Shown here piece after piece: positions 33,412-40,730 of a stretch of DNA of 64,000 nucleotides. Below the pieces are notes generated by a model. It was given only the letters and a program-made list of their open reading frames with translations. It made no database searches and was not told where the DNA came from. Position 1 is the stretch's first letter. The number at the start of each line of letters is the position of its first letter. Origin of the DNA: Caproiciproducens galactitolivorans (GTDB lineage: Bacteria > Bacillota > Clostridia > Oscillospirales > Acutalibacteraceae); assembly GCF_026672255.1 (NCBI RefSeq), contig NZ_JAPOHA010000011.1, forward strand, positions 3,586 to 67,585, read 5' to 3'. The position numbers and the translations under genes were made by a program.

Positions 33412-34128
33412 ATGAATTTAATCTGCTATCTGTCAAATGGATACCCAACCATTGAGGACAGCATCGAGATGGCCAAGTCCTATGTGGAGGCTGGCTGTGA
33501 TATGATCGAAATTGATTTCCCGTCTCACAACCCATTTCTGGAAAGCGAGTATATTTCCAACCGTATGGCAGAAGCATTGAAAAACTGCGACGATTTTGAT
33601 CAGTATATGGAGGGCATGATCAAGGTTAAGAAATTGCTCCCCGATACGAACTTTATCCTCATGGTGTATGAAAACACCGTCGAGGAAATCGGCGTGGAGA
33701 AATTTATTACGTTCTGCCTTGAGAATGATTACCGTGATATCATCCTTGTCGGCCTGAAGGATGAAGTGATTAAAAATAAGATTATTGAAGCGGGGCTTCG
33801 CGTCAGCTGTTACGTACAGTTCCATTTGCCGGAGCAGGAAGTGGAATATGCGCTGAAGTCCAACGGCTTCACCTATATGCAGGCGGTGGCGGCTCCGGGG
33901 CAGGCAACCAAAGAACACCCGACCCTGGAATCCTGCATACAGTATCTGCGTGAACGCGGCCTGAAAAACCCGATTTACTGCGGCGTCGGAGTACATAATC
34001 CGAAGGACGCGGCAATGGTAAAGGCGGCGGGCGGCGACGGTGCGTTTGTAGGAAGCACCATCCTGAAATTGCATGACGATAAGTCGGCCCTGATGGCAAA
34101 AATCCGTGAATTTAAGGCCGAGTGCTGA
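33412..34128 (+). CDS. TrpA-like TIM-barrel lyase outside a trp operon
   Basis: A 238-residue barrel of the tryptophan synthase alpha family. YLSNGYPTIEDSIEMAKSY and CDMIEIDFPSHNP align with the TrpA start and with its catalytic Glu49 region (normally LELGVPFSDP). The second catalytic residue, Asp60 in the usual ADGP, is missing; FLESEY stands there. The phosphate-binding end (YCGVGVHNPKDAA, GDGAFVGSTIL) is intact. TrpA cleaves indole-glycerol-phosphate by a retro-aldol step. Here, as the last gene of a nucleoside operon and with no trp gene nearby, it probably cleaves a different phosphorylated substrate to give glyceraldehyde-3-phosphate. Confidence 0.82.
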   Translation: MNLICYLSNGYPTIEDSIEMAKSYVEAGCDMIEIDFPSHNPFLESEYISNRMAEALKNCDDFDQYMEGMIKVKKLLPDTNFILMVYENTVEEIGVEKFITFCLENDYRDIILVGLKDEVIKNKIIEAGLRVSCYVQFHLPEQEVEYALKSNGFTYMQAVAAPGQATKEHPTLESCIQYLRERGLKNPIYCGVGVHNPKDAAMVKAAGGDGAFVGSTILKLHDDKSALMAKIREFKAEC

Positions 34129-34244
34129 TTTTTAACCGGTCGGACGTATGAGATAGAAATAGGGGAGAGCGGCTTTTTATGAAAGGCCTTTACCCTTAGC
34201 TTTTGCGGTTGCTCATCGGCGAATAAAACCGCATCAAAATAAAA

Positions 34245-34279
34245 AAAGTTCTGTGATTTCGCATCACAGAACTTTTTTT
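34245..34279. terminator. Bidirectional terminator between the nucleoside operon and yhcC
   Basis: AAAGTTCTGTGAT pairs with ATCACAGAACTTT around TTCGC; A- and T-runs flank both sides. The stop codon of the minus-strand gene (34264-34266) lies inside the stem. Confidence 0.9.
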
Positions 34280-35223
34280 TCGTCCGGTTTATAATATTTT
34301 CCCTGCCAGGTGTCTCTCGCTGCAAGAGTTTGATCGATTGCGCCGAGAACCGCTATTTTGTCCACTCCCCAGCGCGGTGCGATTAGCTTGTCGTGTACTC
34401 CGTCGCCGGTAATCCGTTCAATGACGGTCTGCGGAGGAAGTACCTCAAGCTGCCGGCAGACGATATCCAGATATTCCTCTTTGGTCATCGGAAGGACCTC
34501 GCCGTTTTCATATTGGCGGGCGAGCACGGTATCTTCCATAATCTGAAGCAAATGGATTTTTACCGCGTCAACATTTAAGCTTCCGAGCGTCTCAGCGGTT
34601 TCGATCATCATCGGCGCCGTTTCACCGGGCAGCCCGTTGATCATATGAACGCAGACGCGAATCCCCCGGGCTTTCAGCGCGCGATAGCCCGCCAGAAATT
34701 CCGCCCATGTGTGCCCCCGGTTGATACGCTCCGCCGTACAATCGTGGATACTCTGTAAGCCAAGCTCCACCGTAAGATAGGTTCGGTGGGACAGCTCTTC
34801 CAGATAATCCATGGCGTCTTCTTCGAGGGCGTCGGCGCGCGTCGCAATGCTGAGGCCGCACACACCGTCTTGCGCCAGCGCTTTCTCATACAGATTCCGA
34901 AGGACGGCAAGCGGAGCGTACGTGTTGGTATGGGATTGAAAATAGGCGATTACATCGGCGTTTTTCCATTTGGAGCGTACGCGGGCAAGCTCCGCCCGGA
35001 TTTGCTCTTCCACACTTTTATCCGGGCCGTGTGTGAACGCGCCGCTCCCGTTTCTGCAATACGTACAGCCGCCCGTTCCTTTGGTACCGTCGAGGTTTGG
35101 GCAGGTAAAACCGGCGTCGATCACTGCCTTGAACACCCGTTTCTGGAAAACGGATTTCATATGATAGTTCAGCGTATGATACCGTTTATTGTCGTTTGAG
35201 AAAAGGAATGGATTTCCTGTCAT
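34264..35223 (-). CDS. YhcC-type radical SAM protein (TIGR01212 family)
   Basis: The 319-residue protein has HTLNYHMKSVFQKRVFK, then the family's cluster motif CPNLDGTKGTGGCTYC (Cys ligands of a [4Fe-4S]-SAM centre), AYFQSHTNTYAP, SIATRADAL, VELGLQSIHDCTAERINRGH and VHMINGLPGE. E. coli YhcC is the best-known member; a substrate is not firmly established. The last codons (KKVL) are encoded by one arm of the transcription terminator. AGGAAA precedes the ATG. Confidence 0.93.
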   Translation of the reverse strand: MTGNPFLFSNDNKRYHTLNYHMKSVFQKRVFKAVIDAGFTCPNLDGTKGTGGCTYCRNGSGAFTHGPDKSVEEQIRAELARVRSKWKNADVIAYFQSHTNTYAPLAVLRNLYEKALAQDGVCGLSIATRADALEEDAMDYLEELSHRTYLTVELGLQSIHDCTAERINRGHTWAEFLAGYRALKARGIRVCVHMINGLPGETAPMMIETAETLGSLNVDAVKIHLLQIMEDTVLARQYENGEVLPMTKEEYLDIVCRQLEVLPPQTVIERITGDGVHDKLIAPRWGVDKIAVLGAIDQTLAARDTWQGKYYKPDEKKVL

Positions 35224-35431
35224 ACTTTCGTTTCCTAACTTGAAATATCCTGTAAATTACGTCGCCCTGCTGTGCACAATTGGGCGACGGTAAACCCGTT
35301 TGGGCTGGTCGGGCTATGAACCCTTTGAAACTTGTGTTTGCTTCGGCACAGGCCTTTCTCTTATCATAACACAGGAGCCTCGAATTTCAAATAAAGCGTT
35401 TTATCGGACGGCGGTGAATTATTTTTATGTT

Positions 35432-35647
35432 TTATCGTTTTTCATCCCACTGCGGCGCCATCAGGTCGGTATGTCCGCATTTAGGGCAGGTGACCATGCG
35501 TTTATTTAGAAAATGCAGCGTGAAGATATACTCTAAAACGGGCGTTTTGAATTGGCAACCGCAATTCGGACAGGCAAAGTGTGTTTTCAATGCCCGGAAT
35601 ACCGCAAAGATTAGAACAGCGGCAATCATAATGATTCCGATTTTCAC
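35432..35647 (-). CDS. Small membrane-anchored zinc-ribbon protein
   Basis: GTG 35647 has GGAGGGG upstream. The 71-residue product has one N-terminal membrane helix (VKIGIIMIAAVLIFAVF), then CPNCGCQF and CPKCGHTD, a four-Cys zinc ribbon on the cytoplasmic side, and a charged tail. Such short proteins are common in Firmicutes; function unknown. The 200 bases between it and yhcC hold nothing I can support. Confidence 0.7.
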   Translation of the reverse strand: MKIGIIMIAAVLIFAVFRALKTHFACPNCGCQFKTPVLEYIFTLHFLNKRMVTCPKCGHTDLMAPQWDEKR

Positions 35648-35762
35648 TGGTTCCCCTCCTAAATCGATAGCTGATCTCATTATAATGCGGTTTTTGAATT
35701 TGTAATTCTTTGAATTGGTTTAAAGAAATCGGCAGCATTCGGAAATTTTTGGATATAATTGA

Positions 35763-35813
35763 AAAAAGCAAAGCCCGCACGAACGGTATAATGTTCATGC
35801 GGACTTTGCTTCT
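35763..35813. terminator. Terminator-like hairpin
   Basis: AAGCAAAG-CCGCA-GAAC pairs with GTTC-TGCGG-CTTTGCTT around GGTATAAT, with A-runs before and TAAAAAAATTT after. Its 3' arm resembles the tRNA-linked hairpins at 39571 and 43842. Confidence 0.6.
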
Positions 35814-35884
35814 AAAAAAATTTAGGATTCAGAAAAAAACAATTTATGATATAATAGAAGAAATATGTTATGGGGGAGGATATT

Positions 35885-36352
35885 ATGGAGTTTAAACTGG
35901 CTTTGTTAGCTGTAAAAGACGTTGAGGTATCGAAAAAATTTTATTCTGATTTGTTTGAGCAGAAAGTAGTACTCGATCTTGGCTGGAATGTCACGTTCAG
36001 CGGTGGGTTTGCAATCCAGCAGAATTTTGCATGGCTGACGGACCTTTCAGAAGAGGATGTTATTGAAAAGTCCAACAATATGGAGCTGTATTTTGAAGTC
36101 GACGACTTTGATAAATTTTTAGGGAAATTAACATCTCATCCGGAGGTGGAATACGTCCATCCTCCCAGGAAACATGAGTGGCAGCAAAGGGTAGTCCGTA
36201 TTTACGACCCCGATCACCATATGATTGAGATCGGTGAATCCATGGCGGTAATCGCGCGGCGTTATCTTAAAGAGGGATTAACAGCCGAAGAAACAGCGAA
36301 AATCATACAGCATCCGATTGAGTTTGTTAAAATGGTTCAGGCATCCTTATAA
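35885..36352 (+). CDS. Glyoxalase/VOC-superfamily protein
   Basis: The 155-residue protein has a VOC-type beta-alpha-beta-beta-beta arrangement: FKLALLAVKDVEVSKKFYSDLFEQKVV at the N-terminus and VRIYDPDHHMIEIGES at the metal-ligand Glu position near residue 118. A C-terminal extension (about 120-155) is helical and contains LTAEETAKIIQHP. VOC proteins are metal-dependent isomerases, dioxygenases or antibiotic-binding proteins; no substrate can be named. ATG 35885 has GGGGAGG upstream, and TATAAT lies at 35848. Confidence 0.83.
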   Translation: MEFKLALLAVKDVEVSKKFYSDLFEQKVVLDLGWNVTFSGGFAIQQNFAWLTDLSEEDVIEKSNNMELYFEVDDFDKFLGKLTSHPEVEYVHPPRKHEWQQRVVRIYDPDHHMIEIGESMAVIARRYLKEGLTAEETAKIIQHPIEFVKMVQASL

Positions 36353-36363
36353 GGCACAAAAAA

Positions 36364-36657
36364 TCATTGTTTTACAGATGGCAGCATGCTCAGATTGTTG
36401 TCTTCCGTATCATCCGGCAAAGATTTCAGGTATTCATTTCCTTTTCGCGTGGCAACGCCAACTCCGCGTATGCCGCCTTCTTTTGCAAGCTGAACGCCTT
36501 CCGCTTTATCCAGAATACGTCCGTCCGATAATTGGTAACCGGTAACACGGCCGTTTTCTTTGACTAAAGCGGTAATCTTTTCGGCGTCTGCCTTTGGTTC
36601 CGGGACATCCTCCATTGCCATCATGGGTAATTTTGATAAATCGATTTGATCAGACAT
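36364..36657 (-). CDS. DUF3892 protein
   Basis: The 97-residue protein has the central pattern ITALVKENGRVTGYQLSDGRILDKAEGVQLAKEG-type followed by GVGVATRKGNEYLKSLPDD, which matches DUF3892 as I remember it: a small beta-rich module found in Firmicutes, function unknown. TTTGGAGG precedes the ATG. It converges with the VOC gene with a gap of 11 bases. Confidence 0.75.
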   Translation of the reverse strand: MSDQIDLSKLPMMAMEDVPEPKADAEKITALVKENGRVTGYQLSDGRILDKAEGVQLAKEGGIRGVGVATRKGNEYLKSLPDDTEDNNLSMLPSVKQ

Positions 36658-36754
36658 TGAACTACCTCCAAAATATATTAAAGATAGTTTTCCAAGATAG
36701 CAGGAAGATATTCGATTCCAATTTGTACCGACCGAAGATCATAAAAAATAGACC

Positions 36755-36782
36755 GCATCGGGTAAAACCGGTGCAAGTTTTG
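36755..36782. terminator. Hairpin in the DUF3892-AbrB intergenic region
   Basis: GCATCGG pairs with CCGGTGC (one G-U) around GTAAAA, followed by AAGTTTTG. No plus-strand gene precedes it, so its role is unclear. Confidence 0.35.
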
Positions 36783-36869
36783 TTAAAAATTCCCAGTGTA
36801 AATTAAGAACTAAACCAATTTTGCTTCATGGTAAAATTTAATAAAACGACCTTGAAGGAATGACGTAAA

Positions 36870-37112
36870 TTGGAAGCCAGAATAGTCAGAAGAGTGGATA
36901 AATTAGGCCGAATAGTCATGCCGAAGGAGCTTAGAAGCAGCCTGGATATAAAAACAAATGATGAATTGGAATTTTTCCTCGATGATGAACAATTTATTAT
37001 CAGAAAAAGAAAGTCAGCGTGTGAATTTTGTGCCCGCACAGAGGATGTTTTGGATTTCGAAGGGCATAAAATCTGCCGGAAATGCATCGAAAAAATGATT
37101 GCGTTGTTATAA
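36870..37112 (+). CDS. AbrB-family regulator with Cys4 tail (second copy)
   Basis: The TTG start at 36870 has AAGGAATG upstream. The 80-residue protein pairs an AbrB DNA-binding domain (ARIVRRVDKLGRIVMPKEL) with CEFC and CRKC, the same architecture as the protein at 3035. The spacing between the Cys pairs is nearly identical (14-15 residues plus ICR). It probably acts in transition-state or sporulation control. A terminator follows. Confidence 0.87.
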   Translation: MEARIVRRVDKLGRIVMPKELRSSLDIKTNDELEFFLDDEQFIIRKRKSACEFCARTEDVLDFEGHKICRKCIEKMIALL

Positions 37113-37133
37113 TAATGGATACATAAGATAGAA

Positions 37134-37158
37134 GCCCGCCGAGTAATCGGCGGGCTTT
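37134..37158 (+). terminator. Terminator of the second AbrB gene
   Basis: GCCCGCCGA pairs with TCGGCGGGC around GTAA, followed by TTTAAAA. Confidence 0.8.
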
Positions 37159-37374
37159 AAAATTGGATTTTACAGATCAGTTCTTCCTTGTTGCCATCAA
37201 AGAGGTATAAGTGGGGATGGTTTTCTGTTTCGGACATGTTATCGGCGTTTTGAAGCCCGGTCTGAATTGCATATTCCCTTCGGTACAGACATTGTGCAGA
37301 AACCCCCTATTGCCAAGCTATATCGGCATTTCATACAATGTATTGTCATATATCCCGAAGGAGGCGATAAATGT

Positions 37375-37467
37375 ATGTTTTGGACTCGCAACGGACGTCG
37401 CGGATGGCGTGACTGTCGTTGGTGGGATTGCCGTAGTTGGTGGTGGGGACGCCGCAACTGGTGGTAA
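37375..37467 (+). CDS. Trp/Arg-rich 30-residue peptide
   Basis: This short frame starts at ATG 37375. A near-perfect GAAGGAGG ribosome site lies 10 bases upstream, and the frame ends in front of a strong terminator (37491-37524). The peptide has eight or nine Trp, about seven Arg, two Cys four residues apart in the middle, and no Leu, Ile, Ala or Lys: MFWTRNGRRGWRD, then CRWWDCRSWWWGRRNWW. I do not recognise a family. A cationic antimicrobial or spore-surface peptide are possible readings. CATACAAT at 37332 resembles a sigma-E -10 box. The DNA is TGG/GGT-rich, so a compositional artefact cannot be excluded; the flanking expression signals argue against it. Confidence 0.5.
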   Translation: MFWTRNGRRGWRDCRWWDCRSWWWGRRNWW

Positions 37468-37490
37468 TTCTGTTTCAAATTCTTAATTTT

Positions 37491-37524
37491 GCGGCTTTTG
37501 CTTTATGGCTTTAGCCGCTTTTTT
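37491..37524 (+). terminator. Terminator behind the Trp/Arg-rich peptide
   Basis: GCGGCT pairs with AGCCGC across a 16-base loop, followed by six Ts. Confidence 0.65.
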
Positions 37525-37582
37525 ATGCCGTAATTTTTGAGGGATAACTGAAAAAGACAAAGGAACGCTGTGTGATTCTCTC

Positions 37583-37621
37583 TTGACAATTCATATCTTT
37601 ATGATATATCATAAAGATATG
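37583..37621 (+). promoter_or_regulatory. Promoter and 30-bp perfect palindrome operator of padR
   Basis: TTGACA (37583-37588) and a -10 TATCAT (37607-37612, 18-base spacing) bracket and overlap a perfect inverted repeat at 37592-37621, each arm CATATCTTTATGATA. PadR repressors bind such dyads, so autorepression is likely. Confidence 0.75.
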
Positions 37622-37642
37622 TTATAAAAGAAGGTGTACATC

Positions 37643-38224
37643 ATGAAAGAGAATACGGGAATATCGAAATATGTAATGCTGGGAATGCTTGCGCGCATGC
37701 CGCAGACGGGTTATACGATTAAAAAATGGATAGAGAATGAATATAGCCATTTCTGGCAGGAGAGCTTTGGTCAGATCTATCCGACTCTCAAGAAATTGGT
37801 TGCGGAAGGGCTTGCCGTCAGCTCCGATAATACGCAGTCCGGAAACGGACGCGGGCAGATCGTATATAGCATCACCGATACGGGCAGAAAAGAACTTTCC
37901 GATTGGCTGCGAAAGGAACCGAAAATCGAGAAACTCAGGTACGAAATCTTACTCAAAATTTCCTTCGGCGAGAACATTGAACCGGAGGTGCTGCTCGGGC
38001 ATTTGGACAGTTTTATCAGAAGAAATGAGAAACTGGTCAAAGACATGAACGGCTATATCGAGCTTTTTAAGAAGTTAAAAGAGCAGGATATTGACTGCTC
38101 CTACAGTCAGCTGACCGCGCTCTGCGGCGTATATGTTTATTCTGCAATGCGGGATTGGGCCATCGAGGCAAAGAAAATTATTTCGGAGAAAGGAGTTGAT
38201 GATCATGAGACAAAGGGTTCGTAA
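37643..38224 (+). CDS. PadR-family transcriptional regulator
   Basis: The 193-residue protein has the PadR winged helix (KYVMLGMLARMPQTGYTIKKWIE, QIYPTLKKLVAEGL, YSITDTGRKEL) and a C-terminal helical dimerisation domain of the Vir-type with SFIRRNEKLVKDM. ATG 37643 is taken because AGAAGG abuts GTG 37634. The perfect palindrome over its promoter is the likely binding site. It shares a transcript with, and overlaps by 20 bases, the iron-sulfur membrane protein gene. Confidence 0.92.
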   Translation: MKENTGISKYVMLGMLARMPQTGYTIKKWIENEYSHFWQESFGQIYPTLKKLVAEGLAVSSDNTQSGNGRGQIVYSITDTGRKELSDWLRKEPKIEKLRYEILLKISFGENIEPEVLLGHLDSFIRRNEKLVKDMNGYIELFKKLKEQDIDCSYSQLTALCGVYVYSAMRDWAIEAKKIISEKGVDDHETKGS

Positions 38225-38915
38225 AGGCATACTTGTTTTTTCCATGCTAATGTTTCCGCTGACATTTTTCTTTTTGTCGCCGTTTGTTATTGTTCTGTCC
38301 GCTGCAAAAGGCATACTGAACGGAAGTGCAATGGTTTTCGGGCTGCTCCTGCTGTTTTCGATTTTCAGTAGCCGTATTTTCTGCGGCTGGCTCTGCCCCG
38401 GCGGCGCATTGCAGGACTATGTCTCCGCTGCAAACAACCGTAAATGGAACAGTAAAGGGAAAAACCTCTCCAAATACATCATCTGGACGGTGTGGCTTTC
38501 GTTCATCGTGTTTCTCTGGATGCGCAACCGTCCGCTCAAGGGAAATTTCCTGTATCTTGTGAATATCGATCAGCAGTATATCATCATCTATGCGATCGTT
38601 ATGTCCGTAATATACCTGTTCACACTTCTAACCGGCAAGCGCGGTATGTGCCACAGCCTTTGCTGGATGGCTCCGTTCATGGTAACAGGCGAGAAGTTTG
38701 CGGATCTTCTTCACATTCCCAGATTCAGACTTAAGTCTGTCCCCGACGCCTGTGTTTCCTGCGGAAAGTGCAGCAGCGTTTGCCCTATGGGCCTGAACAT
38801 CGCTGAGATGGTGAAATCCGGCATAGATTCATCCGAATGTATAAATTGCCTTGAATGCGCCGACAGCTGCCCCAAAAAGGCTATCCGTTTCGGAATAGGG
38901 CAGAAACAGCGATGA
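38205..38915 (+). CDS. NapH-like membrane ferredoxin protein
   Basis: The 236-residue protein has four or five membrane helices. The CGWLCPGG motif near residue 63 and CHSLCWMAPF near 147 are typical of the 4Fe-4S 'FeS-binding' domain of NapH/RdxA-type proteins. The C-terminus has two ferredoxin clusters, CVSCGKCSSVCPMGL and CINCLECADSCPKKA. Such proteins relay electrons at the membrane. ATG 38205 follows AAAGGAG with good spacing. The flavodoxin gene comes next, which points to a redox-response unit under PadR control. Confidence 0.88.
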   Translation: MRQRVRKGILVFSMLMFPLTFFFLSPFVIVLSAAKGILNGSAMVFGLLLLFSIFSSRIFCGWLCPGGALQDYVSAANNRKWNSKGKNLSKYIIWTVWLSFIVFLWMRNRPLKGNFLYLVNIDQQYIIIYAIVMSVIYLFTLLTGKRGMCHSLCWMAPFMVTGEKFADLLHIPRFRLKSVPDACVSCGKCSSVCPMGLNIAEMVKSGIDSSECINCLECADSCPKKAIRFGIGQKQR

Positions 38916-38953
38916 GTATATGTAGAAATAACATATTAAAAAGGAGAATGACA

Positions 38954-39433
38954 ATGAGCACTCTGGTTGTATATTTTTCGCTTGACGGCAACACGAAATT
39001 TATTGCAGAAAAGGTTGCTGAAACGATAAGCGCCGATATGATCGAGCTAAAAACAAGCAAGAAATACCCGACGGAAGGATTTAAGAAGTACTTTTGGGGA
39101 GGGAAGAGTGTTATTTTCGGTGAGAAGCCAAAGCTGATAAACGAACGCATTGATTGGAACCGGTATGAGACGATTATAATCGGAACGCCCGTCTGGGCCG
39201 GATCCTTTTCTCCACCAATCAAAAGTTTTATCAGCGAATATAAAATCTATGGCAAACGGATCGCACTGTTCGCCAGCCATGGAGGGGGCGGAGCCGAAAA
39301 GTGCTTTTCAAAGCTGAAGAAAGCACTTCCTGGGAATGAGTTCGTCTCAGAAATAGATTTTGTTGAGCCTAAGAAAAATCCAGAGGAAAATTCTTTGAAA
39401 GCTGCCAGGTGGGCCGAGCACCTGGCTATCTGA
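38954..39433 (+). CDS. Flavodoxin-like protein
   Basis: A 159-residue FMN-binding protein. The phosphate loop YFSLDGNTKFIAE lies at about residues 7-19, then GTPVWAGSFSPPIKSFI (isoalloxazine-side loop) and ALFASHGGGGAEKCF. AAAAGGAG precedes ATG 38954; longer frames run back through the ferredoxin gene. It is likely an electron carrier partnered with the membrane ferredoxin protein. A terminator at 39520 ends the transcript. Confidence 0.9.
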   Translation: MSTLVVYFSLDGNTKFIAEKVAETISADMIELKTSKKYPTEGFKKYFWGGKSVIFGEKPKLINERIDWNRYETIIIGTPVWAGSFSPPIKSFISEYKIYGKRIALFASHGGGGAEKCFSKLKKALPGNEFVSEIDFVEPKKNPEENSLKAARWAEHLAI

Positions 39434-39519
39434 TTGCAACATACTATTGTCTGCCATAGATTGGCTGCCGACTGTTATCCATTGGAAACGGCCGGCATTT
39501 TTATTCCTTAAAATGAAAG

Positions 39520-39550
39520 AAGTCGACCCTGTTTCAGAGTCGACTTTTTT
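39520..39550 (+). terminator. Terminator of the padR-ferredoxin-flavodoxin operon
   Basis: AAGTCGAC pairs with GTCGACTT, followed by TTTTC. Confidence 0.8.
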
Positions 39551-39570
39551 CTATAATATAACCGAACAAA

Positions 39571-39621
39571 CAAAGAAAAGCCGCAAAAACACAGCGTTCT
39601 TGCGGCTTTGGCGGAGAAAGA
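39571..39621 (-). repeat. Relic of a tRNA-Ser 3' end plus terminator
   Basis: This 51-base segment matches 43842-43892 at 46 of 51 positions. That second segment is the 3' end (acceptor strand plus CCA) and terminator of the intact tRNA-Ser(GCU). Here only about 14 tRNA bases survive (minus strand CTCTTTCTCCGCCA), followed by the GCCGC...GCGGC stem and T-run. It now acts as a terminator for the LysR gene at 39636. The two copies bracket about 4.2 kb. Confidence 0.7.
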
Positions 39622-39635
39622 GTAATATTTTTTCG

Positions 39636-40523
39636 CTACGGGGACTGCTTCGGTGTGCCGCATATTTTCAAAAAGTGCTGCATGGGTACGGTCAGAAACT
39701 TATCCGTGCGGTAAATGACGGAGAGCGCCCAGGGAAATTCCGGGTTTTTCAGGTGGAGCTGACACACACGGCCGGCGTACAGCTTGTCGACCAGGGGCTT
39801 GGGCAAAATGCTGACACCCTGATTGTTTGCAATCATCTCCAGCAGCAAATCCCATTGGGAGCTTTCAAAAACGATGTTCGGCGTAAAACCCGCAGCTTTG
39901 CAGCGTTCCATCATTACATCGTAATACATATAATCCGGAGAAACCATTAACAAACGCTCCGTTTTCAGCGCCTCGAAGTCAACGCTGCTTTCGGAGGCAA
40001 GCGGATGCTGCTTGGGGACGACCAGCACGGCCTCCGAGTGAAAAACGGTTTTGCTGTAAAACCTACTGTCCGAAAACGGTTCAATCACCACGCCCAAATC
40101 AAGCGTTCCGTCGTCCACCAAATCCCGGATTGATTTGGAGGTGATCTCCGTAATCTGCAAATTGGTTTCCGGGTAAGCCTTCCGGAATTGATAAATCAGG
40201 GAAGAAAAATAGATGGTTCCGGCGGAAGGGGGGAGACCGAGCGCCAGGGTACCGCCCGCGCAGCGCAGCTTCTGCTCCAGCTTTTGCGTCTGCGTGTGAT
40301 AATAGTCCAGCAGCTTTGTGGCGTATTCATAAAATACCAAACCGTCCTGGGTAATCAGAAGATCCTTCGTCCGGCGTCTGATGAATTCCGCCTGAAATTC
40401 ATTCTCCAGTGCACGAATGGCCTTGCTCAGGGTCGATTGGCTGACGAAAAGCTTCTCAGCCGCTCTTGTAAAATTGCGTTGTTTTACCACTTCCACATAG
40501 TAAGTCAGCCAAGTCATTGTCAT
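39636..40523 (-). CDS. LysR-family regulator
   Basis: The 295-residue protein has an N-terminal helix-turn-helix (NFTRAAEKLFVSQSTLSKAIRALENEF) and an effector-binding domain with GTLALGLPPSAGT, DGTLDLGVVIEP and ANNQGVSILPKPLVDKL. It is transcribed divergently from the MFS/CoA-transferase operon and is the likely regulator. A 23-bp inverted repeat at 40615-40637 in the shared upstream region is a candidate site. GGAGG lies nine bases before the ATG. Confidence 0.9.
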   Translation of the reverse strand: MTMTWLTYYVEVVKQRNFTRAAEKLFVSQSTLSKAIRALENEFQAEFIRRRTKDLLITQDGLVFYEYATKLLDYYHTQTQKLEQKLRCAGGTLALGLPPSAGTIYFSSLIYQFRKAYPETNLQITEITSKSIRDLVDDGTLDLGVVIEPFSDSRFYSKTVFHSEAVLVVPKQHPLASESSVDFEALKTERLLMVSPDYMYYDVMMERCKAAGFTPNIVFESSQWDLLLEMIANNQGVSILPKPLVDKLYAGRVCQLHLKNPEFPWALSVIYRTDKFLTVPMQHFLKICGTPKQSP

Positions 40524-40614
40524 TGGGAATTTCCTCCATTCATTTTTTTATCCTATTTCAATTATACTTAGGAATCTTTTGATTGCAATCCTGTAATTGC
40601 CAATCAGGGTAATT

Positions 40615-40637
40615 CTGTATGAATCTTATTCATACAG
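40615..40637 (+). promoter_or_regulatory. Candidate LysR operator
   Basis: CTGTATGAAT and ATTCATACAG form a perfect 10-bp inverted repeat with a three-base spacer. A second imperfect dyad (GATTGCAATC/ATTGCCAATC) lies 20 bases upstream. Confidence 0.55.
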
Positions 40638-40730
40638 GTATGAATTTTTTGTATTTTTCATCTAAAAAATATCGTGTTATGATCATAGCAGGGAAATGTT
40701 TTGGCCAAAGCATACGAAATTCAATGAACA

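Noticed and set aside
35710-35895. A 61-codon frame before the VOC gene.
   Set aside because: It spans a terminator hairpin and the VOC promoter and has no ribosome site.
37211-37486. A Gly/Val-rich 91-codon frame over the Trp/Arg-rich peptide.
   Set aside because: No ribosome site, crosses the promoter region, and its Gly/Val run is the TGG/GGT-rich DNA read in another phase.
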